This document shows, piece after piece, positions 36,696 to 48,782 of a stretch of 64,000 nt of DNA. The stretch is from assembly GCA_013397845.1 (NCBI GenBank), contig VZTG01007110.1, positions 683,372 through 747,371 on the forward strand. Direction: 5' to 3'. Made by a program: the position numbers and the translations under genes. Every line of letters begins with the position of its first letter. The first letter of the stretch is position 1. Source of the DNA: Melanocharis versteri. Taxonomy: Eukaryota; Chordata; Aves; Passeriformes; Melanocharitidae. The notes under the pieces were generated by a model. The model was not told the origin of the DNA, ran no database searches, and worked only from the letters and a program-made list of their open reading frames with translations.

Positions 36696-39600
36696 TGATA
36701 AGACACACAGATTTAGGCAGCTGGATCACATCCTAAGTATCTGTTTCATTCAAAAGGGGTCACAGAATGAGTCAAGCAAATCAGTAGGGTGAAATGGTCC
36801 CATGAAAAACACCAATGAAATCTAGGGACCGCATATAAATGCTCATGGGCGCTCTGTTGTAGGTGTGGGGACCACAAACAGCACACAGTCCATGCCTTTA
36901 GGAGCTCACAACCCAGCACTGTCATGTATAAATCCCATAAATGGTTCTGCCTGTATGTTGCAAGACCAGGCGGAACTGTGAGTAGCGAACCAGACCTGCT
37001 TGTGGTTAACAGAATTCTTACAGCAACTCTGGGAAGCTTACATTGGAGCATACATTGATGCCTAGCTGAATGTTTCCAAATAAGAGCCAAGAGGAGCTGC
37101 CTCTTTGCTGCCAACACCAGGATCAAGTCCACATTAATTTTTATGTATTTTGTGTGTACATTGGCTCAAGGCCATGGTTATACCTGAGGTGTAGATAAAA
37201 ATCACCGCCTACATCTGCTCTGGAGGTGCAAAGGCCCTCAGAGTTAGCTGAATACTCTGCTAACATGATGTGGAATTAAGGGTGACTCTGTGCAGCACAT
37301 GCAGGCAGAGCACATATAAGGTGTGATCTATGGTGCAAACACATGGTAAAGGTGGTCCCTGTGTCAATAAATATACTTTTTTTTCCAGAAAAAGGTGGGA
37401 GATAACAGCTACATAAGCAATTCTATGGGATAGATGATCAGAGCAAAGACAATGAAGTCAGTTATTCCTGTGCATACTTGGAACCACAGCTCTCCTTTCA
37501 CCTGAAAGTTTTGCATACATCTGCAGCTTTATTTTCACATGTGTTTAGGGGTGCCTAATTTTCTTGTAAAATATGTGGTTGAATTCTTAGCTCTAATGAG
37601 ACCTCTGAGTTAAGTTTTCTGCTGTCTCCAGGGGTTCACAGCAATACCTGTTACTTTGCTAGTGCTTCTTCCACAGATGACTTGGCAATGGGACTCCAAG
37701 TCTTACCTGGGGAGTCCATGACACTGTTCATAAAGAAGCTAAAATTGTGTGTGTTAAGAAAGGAACATCTGTTCATAGCTTAGTTAGGATATTTGGATGA
37801 GAAAGAGAGTCCTATCTATGAATCCTGTCAGCATGATGCATTTTTACATACTTGAGTAATTAGGTATAAAAAAAAAACCATGAAAAACCCCTCAAACTAA
37901 TGATTCAACTTTCACCCTTCAAGTTTTCAGAAGGCCTTGGCTAACTCCAGCCCAAATCTTTTGCTCAGCCTTTTTGGACAGGCCACATGACATATTCTGG
38001 TGTCAAGAAAAGGCTATAGGCTCTCATCCTTCCTCAGTCTATCTATAATCAGTTTGTGTATGCAGTAGGTCTCGCCTCTCTCGAGCAAGCTGGGCTTGCT
38101 GCACGCTTTCCATGGCTACTGGAAATTATTAATTTATCTATCATTTTCTAAAGTACATTTACAGCACCAAAGCATTGAGGAGGATCTCTCCCAGGTGTTT
38201 TATTTCTTATCAGCAGTCCTGGGACTCTCCAGTAATGTCCTACCAAGGCTGGAGCGTGAGCACGTGTGGGCCAATTTCCCTCTGCAACCGGGTCCTTATA
38301 TCTCCCAAGACTTAAGGGAGGAGGAACATGTTTGCCATCTAGCTACTCAATGAGGAAGAAAGCAGCTGCCAGTATCAGTAAGGAACTCAGAAACAGCTTT
38401 CCAAACAGCCATTACAGCTGTATTGTCCACACTGACATGGACCAGCATGGCTTTATTCTGGGCCACCAAACCTTTCCAAACCTTAACCAGAGATCAACAT
38501 AGCCCAGACAGAAGTCTTTAAAAATGTGAGCAGGAGACATGGTACAATGTAAGGCCCAGTTCATTCTTATGACAAATACATAGTGTAGACAAAGACACAG
38601 AGTTATGAAACTAGAAAAATTTGAGCTGCTTTCATTTACGCACACATGGTTCAACATGGGCATCTTTTAAAGTACATTGTTTTCCATGGTCTCTGTGTTT
38701 TCCTGAAGAGTAGGCATGTCATCTAGTAATTTCATGAGCCAAGCTGAATACTTGCAAACAATTTATGAGAAAGCTGTGAGATGATATCAGAGCCTGTCTA
38801 TAGCTAATATTGAGGTGGATTACTAAACATCCTTAGGCAGCATTTATTTAAATATTTGGGTTTATGCTAAGACCATTTAAGAACTTATTGCTTGTAAACT
38901 AAATCCTTAATGTTGCTAAACTGCAAGTCTTTGCAACTGTACAGAAGCACAGAGAAAAATATTTAATTTGTGTTTCTTCTGCATATTGTAATGAAACCCA
39001 ACCCAATGTTACTATAGCAATAATAAAAAGATTTTATTCCAGAGCCCACACGATTGCATCTCTTTAACATCCCAGAACAGATTTGCAGCTGAAATGCAGG
39101 GCAGTATGAGCAACTCGGTTCTGTCGTTCCAGCTCATTTCAGTATTTTAATACAATGGTCTCTAAAACAGTGGGGAAAATATGTCTTTCACAGTGCACCT
39201 GCTGGGACCATGTGTGACTCACTGGCTGAGTGGCCTGTGGAAGTCAGCTATCATACAGCTGCGATATTAACAGCAGATCCTATTACTGTCATCTCCCATC
39301 AAGAACATGAGTAATGTGGAAAGAGACACACAAAGAGAATAAATATACACTTTTCTTCACTTACAGTAAAAGTTGCCATTTTGAGCAGCAGAAGCCAGAA
39401 TATCTCCAAAGTAATTCATCCCTTTTGCAAGGCACCTTTATAACATCAATAACTGGAATTTATTTACCTCATAAAAATTACCTCAGTGCTATAGAAGCAT
39501 CATTCATGCTACTATGCTTAAGGTTATAACAGCGTTTCCAGTAAAACTTCACTTTTCAAACATACAGGATTCAGCTGTGCAAATCTAGGAGTTGAAATGG

Positions 39601-40471
39601 AAGTACACACACGGAATAGCTGCTACGGTGGGACCTCATACGGAGAAATGTACACAGAAGTTACATGGAGCTGGTACATCACAGAAATTATCAACTTGAC
39701 AAAAAGGCAGGAGGAGAGAGATCGCTTCTGCCCAACATGGGGGGCACATGGAGCCAGAGGGAATGGGAGCTAATGCTCTCCTCCTTCCCTCAGATCCCAA
39801 AAGCCTTCAGGGTACATCCCACCCTCTTATCTCCCAGCCTGGAAGCATTTTATCTCGCATGTAAATGGAAGCAAGCAGGGGAGAGCGTTTTTGCCTCTGG
39901 ATTGCCCAAGACCAGTCACCCTGCCCTGGAGCAGTGGGCACCGAGGCAGAGGCACTGCTCACAACACAGCTCCTCAGAGATCACAATTCACAGAGCAGAA
40001 GATTAAGGCAAAACAAAATTGCTGATATTTTATTTAAAAATACTCCCCCACAAACAGTGTTGTCCTTTCTCCATCAGCAGCTGGCTAGTGGGATGTTTTG
40101 TCACAGAAACTGTACTGTGTGGCCTCATGACCTCTCTAAGTACATCTTCATTAGTGATTTAATTCACATCAGAAGTGTGAATTTGAAGCAAGTCGCCTAT
40201 TGTCCCTAAATATTGTGCTTTTGGTTTGCTTAGAGAAGCAGTCCCAAGGCACACAAACTGTTTCTCTTCACTAAGCCACAACTGTTTTCCTAAAGCAGAA
40301 GATAAGGTCTGGGAATGCTCTAATGCCAAGGGGCTTCCTGGCAGATTACAACTAGTTTGAAGTTTTATCCTACAGATTCCCCCCATCTTGGGCTGGATTT
40401 CAGGTAAGGAACACAGTGTTGATACTTGCAGGTTACATCTCTGATTTTCTGGAGGATTTTGTTTTGCTGGA
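36696..40471. other. Unique non-coding DNA, no gene seen
   Basis: This includes a motif-free 128-codon minus frame (36746-37132) and a 113-codon plus frame (39665-40006). Neither has a recognisable domain, signal peptide or convincing splice context, so I do not call them genes. No dispersed repeat is recognised. Confidence 0.45.
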
Positions 40472-40508
40472 TTTCCTTTTTTCCCTTTTTTTTCCTTTTT
40501 TTTTTTTC
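40472..40508. repeat. T-rich pyrimidine tract
   Basis: Runs of T interrupted by CC or CCC. It is low-complexity only, and the complementary frame gives a lysine-rich artefact. Confidence 0.85.
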
Positions 40509-43500
40509 TGCCAAAACAAGAATATCATCATTCCATGAAAATCTAAACTTTTCAGCTGTCAAAAGACAGAAAGACACAAAAGAGATACATTTTGATTGAT
40601 GGTGCTGAAAAACAAAATGTTGAAATGTACTAAATACCTGTCAAACACTAACTTTTTAAATTCTGTTCTCTTGAAAGGAGCTGGTTTCATTTGCTTTAGC
40701 AGATGATCAATGCTTTAGCTGCCTAGGAAAAAAAAATTGGACTTTTTCTATACCTTGTATACTGTTTCCCTAGATCAGGGAAAACTCTCCTCTGCCATTG
40801 CTTAGGTTACAATAGCAGGAGTGTTATCTCTTGATATACATTTCTTAGCATATGTTCATGCTAAATTCAATCCATACCGATGTAGTTTCACTTCGAGTCA
40901 GTAGCTGGTGAAAGGATAAACCTACTGGAGAGCACTGCAGGTGTCCAAAGAGGCAAGATACGGTTCCCTTAGGGAACTGAGCAGCAGTTTGAGAATTGCT
41001 GTGCCTGCTGGTGTAAATATGGAAACCATCAGAGAGTTAGGGATACATCAAAGGTCTGACAAAACTTTATTTGACTAAAGAGAAGTATAATCAAACTCTG
41101 ACAATCTGCACTTATGTGGTTGTTGTCGGCCATTTAATGACATGTTAACTAAGCACAGCTGACTAAAACGTCACTAATTGGTCTAACATATATATAGCCT
41201 GCTTCTCATACAGTATAATATAACATCTAAGGGTACATGTGTTCCATATCTATCTTCAGAATCTGTGTGTGAAGGTTGCATGTAGGTTAGAGGACTGGAA
41301 GGCCCTGAAGTTTGTGAAGGTGTCACATATATGAACAAAGTATGATACAGGTCCCGCTATGTGAAAATTTCAAATAGAAATTACGTTTTACTCATTATAC
41401 ATACTCAAAATCAATTGAAAAAGTTCCAGGTTTGACCCCTGTGATGTACACTGCCACAATTTGGCCATACAGGCTAGCTAGCTCTACAAGGGATTACAAG
41501 CAGCAGATAAAAGTCTTTTGCAATTGGTAAAAGGAGACAGTAGTAGTCTCCAGCCAACAGAGACAAATATTACTAAAAGGATTGTGCTACCTAATACAAG
41601 ATACACTGGAGATTGCTCAAGCCCTTTCAAGACCAGAGTGGGTTGCAGCCCTGTGGCTCAGGGAAGATCCCAGCCAAATGCAGATCCTTCCTTCCATGTA
41701 TGGGAGACTCCAGTCTGCACTACGTGTGGAAGGGAGCCAAACAGCAGTATTTTACAAGTAAGAAAATGAAGCCCAAAGTACTTCCTGTCTTTCTAGTGTT
41801 GAGTCTGTCACACAGGCAAGACAGTAGGGCAGTGCTCTCAACTCCAGTTTGGTCTTTTTGTTTAAGCCCCCTAAGAAATTGGAAATTACTCTCTTAATGA
41901 AACTCCAGGACTGAGGGGAAAATCAACATGATTATAGTAGTTTCTGTGAACTTACGTTCATCTTAACATCTGCTGCCTTAGAATAAATAAATTTGATAAT
42001 TAATAGTAATATCCCACAGGACAGCAAAGCCAAAGACGATCAAATATAACAAACCCAGTAAACCTCTGACATCCTTCTTACCATTTTGCTTAATGGGTCA
42101 AATAACAGCCATGTCTCTCTGTAAAAGGAATAGCTTTTTATTTTTAAGTGGTTTGTTCTTTTTTTTTTTCCCTGAGGATGAAAAGCAATGGGGACACTCC
42201 TAAAAAGACTGAGTTTCTTGTCTTGGTTGTCCTTGCCACATATTTGCTAGAACAAACCTTCCCACTTGGCTGCTGTAAGGCTGGGAGCACGTGGGAGTGA
42301 AGGCGTGTTTGACATTTAGTGTGGCCAAGCAGGGCCCGTGGAGTTGCCTTTCACTAGCTGGGGAAGAAAATGCGTTTTTCGGAGTTAGCTCACCCACTGT
42401 TACCATATGTAGAAGGGAAATGATGGGGTGCTGACTAACACTGTGGGGAAGCTTGGAAAATCCTCTGAAAACTGAAATAGGAGACTATCTTAGGCATTTC
42501 CTTCACCTCTGTCTTTTAGGTGCTTTCTCTTCCCATCTGCTCAGCCTACAATTGCTTCTGTGTTCTTCCTGCCTTCTGCATTGCTTATTTTGGGCTTCTG
42601 CTGGAAACTGGCTTGAAACTAGAAAGGTGTTTGTTTTAAGCTAGACAAAACATTGGAAATATATGACTCTAGAGTGACAGGAAAAGACATAACTATTTCA
42701 ATTCAGAGTTTCCCTATTTCTAGCTTCCATTCTTTTCCATAAGTTAAAAATGCATTAAGAAACATTTAGAGACATTTTAAAAAGTGTACAATGGTATGCC
42801 TTTCTTCTCACTAAAACCAAAAAGAAATCACCACTGACATTAATGGAACAAATATAGAAACACTATTATCTTATGCAAGGACATTTTAAATTTCCACTTT
42901 TTGGCACAGAGAGAGAAAGAAAATAGAAATGGCCACAAACACATTATTGGTATTATGATTATAGTTGTAAGTTATAAATTATAATTGCTAGACATACTTC
43001 TTCATTCCTATACTTCTGGTTGTCTTTTAGATAACCTGCCAGTATGTTACCAAGACAACCTGAGGGAACAGATCTTCTGCAAAAGCAATGAAATGGAGAG
43101 ATTACTCCTCACAGAAAGGGAGGAATGACAAAAGACAGAAGCCTTTCATAGAAAATCACAATAAAATGGATGTTAGCCTCCTGTTGGCCAGTTCTATGTC
43201 CCTTAACCTTATTTTTCCCCAACATGCTTTCTTCCCCCTCCTCCCATGGTGACTTTGTAATAGCAGAACAACCACTCCTTTCTTCTTTGGGGTAAAAATG
43301 TCATTTATACTGTGTGAAGGAAACTGCTTCTCCTCACAGCTGAAATTTCAGTGACATTTTTAATCTGTAAAATATTGGTACCTAATGTTTACAGTGATTG
43401 GTGTGCCATGGGCAATTTAATAACTTATTTACTATCCTTCTGAGCTAAATGTATGAGGCTTTTAGATGTGTAATGAGCAACACACAAAATGCATGTTTGC

Positions 43501-46276
43501 TTCAAAGAACTGCATTTATTCTAATTACATGCTGAAGTACAAAGAAGAGTTTAGCAGTGCTCCCCACACCGTTTGTCAGGAAGTCTGTGAGGACCCCAGC
43601 ACACATCTTCTACAGAAGCAACATCTCTTTCCCCGTTCTGAGGCCATTCCACTTAGGTTGGATGGAGAGGATTTGTCCATTTTTGAAAGCGAACGATCCC
43701 AAAGCCCCCAGAGCTGTGTCCAGAGGCAGATTCAGCAAATCTGTGTTAGCTCAACACTGCTGATCTCAACCCTGCTGAGCATCAGAGCTGCTTGGATAGG
43801 ATGGTAAAGTATCAGTGCTGCCCTCATACCCAGGCTGGTGTACACAGTGCCATACCACGGGCTGCAGGTGAATAGATTTTCTAGGGAGGATGTCCAGCAT
43901 GCATCCCTTAATTCTTGGCAGATTTTACCAGTTTGGACCAACCCCAAACACCTAGGAATCATTGCTTAAAAGCACATTGAGACCTCATGACTTGTCTTTT
44001 GCTCTACTGTTTTGAACATGATGTTCATATTATTAATTAGCTGATCACATGGGATTATGCTCCTGGGATGGGCAGGGAAATTATCTTAACTGTTTGCTTA
44101 AGATTTGATTTCTCATTTGTGTTTGCACAGCTTCTAGCACAACACTGTAACGACAACATTGATTGTAAAAGTAAATCTAACAGAAGACAAAAGCTGTGAA
44201 TCCTTGGAAATATAGGGACATATTAAATAATATACCATTTTATAGATGAAAGAATTCACTTTAGAAAGGTGAATTCTTTTCTCCTTTATTTTTCACCTTT
44301 TGGAAAACTGCTGTGTCCATAAGCAAACTGTGTCTTTCTCAAACATCTGGCAAATGTCTTTTAGGGATGGCCTAAAATTGTAGAACAGAGAAAATACAAA
44401 TAGCATAATTATGGCTTTATTTTGGTCAGCTCATGAAATTGAAGGATTAGTTGTATGGGCCAGTTGTTAGTCAGGGAGGTGGCTCAAGGTCAGAAGGTTA
44501 TTCTCTTGACTCCAAAGAAGATCCCTGTACTAGGGAGAAGAAAGCTTCAGACAGTAGCAAATTGATGTTTTAGCTTAATCTCTTAAGAAAAGAGAGTTTA
44601 TGGGATCACTTATGTATACCTACACATTTTGTCTTATCCCCTTCCTCACAATACCTTTTGAATCCATTTGTCAAATTCAGTGCATTTTGACAGACATCTA
44701 AAGTTCTCAATGATATTTTGTCCCTTCATGTGTTGAGGCGGAAGACTAAAGGGGGAGACAGTATTTGTTTTCCACTGAGTGAAAGATTTTATTGGAGGCT
44801 TAGATTTACCAGATAGAGTGAGACATAATGAAGATGCCCATTAAAGGGAGAATTTCTGTCAAAGCTCACCCTAGAGACCCCAGCTGTGAAGGATCCATCA
44901 ATAAGAAAACAGATTTACCCAGTTATAAATTTTACTGTAGCGGAGATGCAGTAGTACAGATAAGAAGTTTATGTGAAATAAGCAGTAGTGTGTACACAGA
45001 GATGGGTGTAGTTTGCTGTGATCTGGTTTATCCTGTCCTTTGAGCTCACAGAGGCAGCCCCAGAGCAAAAGCGTGCTAACCATGTTAATGAAGAGATTTG
45101 TTTGAGCTGATGTCTGCCTTCCAGCAAGGTCTTTATTATCTCAAACGCAGAATGATATCCTCACGTTTGATCTACATGGGAAGAGAAGGTGAATGCTCAG
45201 AAAACAATTCCAGCAGACACTGTGATCAAAGCTCTCTCCATTTCAGTTCAGTAGGATGCTTTAACCACAGCTTGCTTAGTGGCTTACATTGAGCAGAAGT
45301 TTTATCCTGCAGTAGGAAAAGGCTTATGTTTAAATCAGGAATGATATGAAAATGGGGATTTGGATTTTTTTCCTGTTGAAAATTCTGGTGTCCAACAGGG
45401 GGAGAGTTTTAACTGAAAAACTGCTTGTGGTCCCTTTTTAGTCCCCTCTCTTCTGAAGTGTCCCCATAACGATTTCTTTCTTCTATGTTACGTTGCTCAC
45501 TCACCTTTCCCTTCCTCTGCTTTCTCCAATGCTCTGATCTTCCTGGAACTAACTTTCCTCAGAGGCAGCTGCAGTCAGCAACCAACTTAGTTTATCTCCC
45601 CTTTTCTGTTTCTTCTGGAGACATTCCCATCTACCATCATCTTCTGCTTCTTGTGTCTGAAGTGCCCTTGTGGGACATTCTTGTCAGGCAAGCCCTACAC
45701 ATCTGTTCCATACTGCTTTTGCAGGGATGAGTCTGCTCCAGGACCTACAGGGACACAAGTACAGGGCAAGACCCTGACTAACCCAGAACTGCACGACCTC
45801 ACATACTGTGGTGATATGTGTGCTGGGAGCAGGGAGTGAGAGCAGGAGGAGGCAGGAAACACCCCTTCCCTCTGGGAAGCAAGTTGAGGGAGCAGCAGGA
45901 GCCACCAGATTTGGCTTGAAACTAGAACTGAGAGTCCTGGATCACGTCCTGCCTCCCCAGCAGCCAAAGTTTTACTCCAATCAATTTTCTGTATAAGAAC
46001 ATGTTTTTACCTGTCTCACCAACACAGTTTTGATATGTAGTGCACATAATTTGTGTAATAGCATAAAACAGTTAAAAAAAAAATAATTGAACCTAGAGCT
46101 GTCAAATTCAGAGACTTTGATCTTTGAACAAGGCATTCAAAGTCAGATGCCAGAAGTTAAGTATCTAAAATCAATCTGTGGCTGGCTCATTAAAAGTGCA
46201 GAGGACCTTTCAGTGCTATTGAAATCTGAAAATTAAACACAAAACCCAACCAGAACCAATGCTTGTCACTCTGCCA
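40509..46276. other. Unique non-coding DNA with one strong hairpin
   Basis: No exon or dispersed repeat is recognised over 5.7 kb. A T run occurs at about 42160-42170. An 11-bp-arm inverted repeat lies at 44249-44279. Frames of 80-113 codons at 41518-41897 and 43466-43807 lack motifs and overlap alternatives. Confidence 0.45.
44249..44279. repeat. Inverted repeat with competing third arm
   Basis: AAAGAATTCAC (44249-44259) is the perfect reverse complement of GTGAATTCTTT (44269-44279), with nine bases between. The inner bases can extend the stem by a wobble pair and two T-A pairs. A further TTCACCTTT at about 44292-44300 is complementary to AAAGGTGAA at about 44265-44273, so the central segment could pair either way. 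No protein or RNA family is recognised. Confidence 0.6.
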
Positions 46277-46318
46277 GAAAAAGAAAAAAAAAACAAAACA
46301 AAAAACCAAACAACCATC
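46277..46318. repeat. A-rich low-complexity tract
   Basis: A runs with single G or C interruptions (AAAAACAAAACAAAAAACC), similar in style to the larger block at 20251-20394. Confidence 0.85.
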
Positions 46319-47846
46319 AACCCGCCACCTAATTTAAACAGATCATCAGACTACAACCTTAAAAAAATATTTACATTTATCACTGCAATCAAAACTAAGG
46401 AAGCTAGTTACTAAAGTAGTAAAACAGCAAACTGAAGAAATAGTATGTAGGTTCACAGAAAAATTGCATTCATTTACACCTGCTGATCTTGCTATCCGTG
46501 ATTGTGAAGGAGATTATAGATTTTAAACTTTACCTTACTTACCAGGCATGCAGAAAAGTCCAGGTGTTAATGGAAGAAAATGTGGAAGTTTCTGAATTCT
46601 TTCATCTGCTCTCCAGACCCTTGAGGCAGTTTTTACTTAAAAAAAACCCTCCCTAAATCCCCCTTTAGCTCAGGAAGGGGGATTGCTTGAGACTGTCCCT
46701 GAGGGGCTAGTTCCATGCTTATCTGAATGACAGATTCCTGGACAATGGGACACATGAATATCCACACTCCCTCTATCCAAGAGAATAGAAAGGTAGGAGA
46801 ACTGACAGAATACAGCAGGACCTTTTTCATGGGATTATCTCAAAGTTTGGTACCAAAACTATCTTCTTTTCTTTTGAGGGTTTACTGGGGGTTTTGCTGT
46901 TGCTCCTTTTCATTATGCATGGGATTAAGAAGATTTTCTGTCAGTGTCAAAAAAGAATGGATTTGCAGAGACCCTGAAACCCACCAAACCTGAAGGTGCC
47001 ACACATAAGGAGAGGCAGAGTTTCCTGAGCCTGGGTTGATGTGCTTGGATCAGGATTCTTCAACTGAATTGAATAGCATTCCTGCAAGACAAACGTCTGT
47101 CCCTGTGTTTTCAAGGGGCACTCAGAGAAAAATAAAAATTCTTGACATGGCTTTCAAAGGATTGAAAGAACAGAAATAGAAGTAGGAAATCATGGCCTCT
47201 GTGTGGGGGTGAGACATCTCACCCCATTTCAGCTATCTAGGGCTAGGCATTGTGTTTAAGCCAGCCATGCCAGTGCTCTGTAGTTTATGAAGAGGCAGGC
47301 ACCTACAAAGGACAATTCATCTTCTCCAAGGACAGATGTATATGAAGGATGAGGAGGAAGTCTGTCTTTCATCAGAGACTACTGGAGGAGCCCAGATGAT
47401 GAGCTAAGGCCAGATGCCTAACCTTTAGACAGCTGATGATAAAGGAGATGAATCTGTGACTTTATCAGGAGATGAGAGGTGATTGTACTGCTGTGTGACC
47501 TGACAAACAAACGGGTTCCTGAAGAATACGTGCTATCAATTTTTTTAAAATCAAGCTATATTCTCTCCTGATAAGAAAAACACATCAATATCTGATACTT
47601 AATTCACTGGACAGCCTTTGCATGAGTTTCTCCATCAGTTTTGGACAATTACTTTTCTGACAGCAGAACTGGAACATGTCTAGCCAAAATTCCTTACAAA
47701 AGATGAGAGAAGAGAGGATCATGAAAATAGTCAAGCTTGCTATTAAAGTACATGACACTCAATAACTGCTACTTTAAGGATGAGGGTGTTAAGCTGCTGC
47801 TCTGATGTGTCAGCTTTTCAAAGTATAACAGGAATTGAAAGAAAAT
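46319..47846. other. Unique non-coding DNA, no gene seen
   Basis: No repeat or exon is recognised. Small frames at 46633-46830 (-) and 46727-46993 (+) overlap and have no motif. Confidence 0.5.
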
Positions 47847-48140
47847 AATCATAGGATATGCTGAGTTGGAAGGGACCCATCAGGATCATTGAGTCCAACT
47901 CCTGGCCCTGCATGGGACACCCCAGGAATTCCACAGTGTGCCTGAGAAAATTGTCCAAATGCTTTTTGAACTCTGTCAGTCTTGGTGCTGTGACCACTTC
48001 CCTGGAGAGCCTGTCCCAGTGCCCAACCACCCTCTGGGTGAAAGAACCTTTACCTGATACCCAACCTAAATCTCCCCTGATTCAGCTTCAGGCCATTCCC
48101 TCGGGTCCTGTCACTGGTCATGAGAGTGAAGAGAGTGAGC
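47847..48140 (-). mobile_element. CR1 LINE 3'-end fragment
   Basis: The plus strand begins AATCATAGGATATGCTGAG and TTGGAAGGGACCCATCAGGA, and passes through CCCTGCATGGGACACCCC. It continues to the ACCCAACCTAAATCTCCC and CTCGGGTCCTGTCACTGGTC blocks, all reverse complements of CR1. The minus frame at 47818-48030 holds HWDRLSREVV and a leucine/lysine tail typical of the CR1 ORF2 C-terminus. It shares the subfamily-specific 3' end (CAACTCAGCATAT on the sense strand) with 3425-3598. It is truncated before the RT domain. Confidence 0.93.
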
Positions 48141-48296
48141 TTTACCAGCACTTCATGCAGTCATGGGAATGAATTGGGATCGAGGCTCTTGTTGACCCGA
48201 GAGCAATACTAATGGCAGAAAACAACATACCAAGCACTAGGGGGCTTTCTTCCAAAACCCTCATACAGTTTCAAAGCTAGATTTAAGAACTGTGGG
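48141..48296. other. Spacer between two CR1 copies
   Basis: About 155 bp without clear CR1 similarity by eye, separating two minus-strand CR1 insertions. Confidence 0.5.
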
Positions 48297-48782
48297 ATCA
48301 TTAAATCAATTACTTGGATTGGAAGGGACCATAAAAATCATCTAATTCCAATCCCCCTGCTGTGGGCAGGGACACATTTCACTAGACCATGTTGCTCGAA
48401 GCCTCACTTCCAGGGATGGAGCAGTAACAACTTATTTGGAGAACCTGTTCCAGTGCCTCATCACTCTCACAATAAAGAATTTCTTTCCAGCATTTAATCT
48501 AAACCTACACTCTTTCAGTCTGGAGCCATCACCCCTTGTCCTGTCACTACAGGCTCTTGTAAATAGTCTCTCCTCATCCATCTTGCAGGCTGCCTTCAGG
48601 TACTGGAAGGCTGCAATTAGGTCACCTTCTCTTTTCCAGGCTGAACAATCCCAATTGTTTCAGCTTTTCTCCACAGGAGATGGGCTCCATCCCTCTACTC
48701 ATCTTGGTGGCTCCCCCTGGGTTTGCTCCAACAGGTCAATGTTGTTCCTGTGCTGGGCACTCCAGAGCCAGATGCTTCAGAA
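48297..48782 (-). mobile_element. CR1 LINE fragment, ORF2 C-terminal region
   Basis: The plus strand reads TTGGATTGGAAGGGACCAT, then ACCTGTTCCAGTGCCTCATC, TTCTTTCCAGCATTTAATC and CAGGCTGCCTTCAGGTACTG. It continues to TTTGCTCCAACAGGTCAATG and GCTGGGCACTCCAGAGCCAG. These are consecutive CR1 ORF2/3' UTR blocks on the complementary strand. The 3' terminal ATTCTATG repeats are worn (ATCATTAAATCAATT). A 211-codon plus-strand frame (48436-49071) runs antisense through this copy and on into the unique DNA to its right, and is not a gene. Confidence 0.92.

Noticed and set aside
36746..37132. 128-codon minus-strand frame
   Set aside because: No motif or domain, an arbitrary start, and unremarkable composition. 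A frame of this length is expected by chance somewhere in 64 kb.
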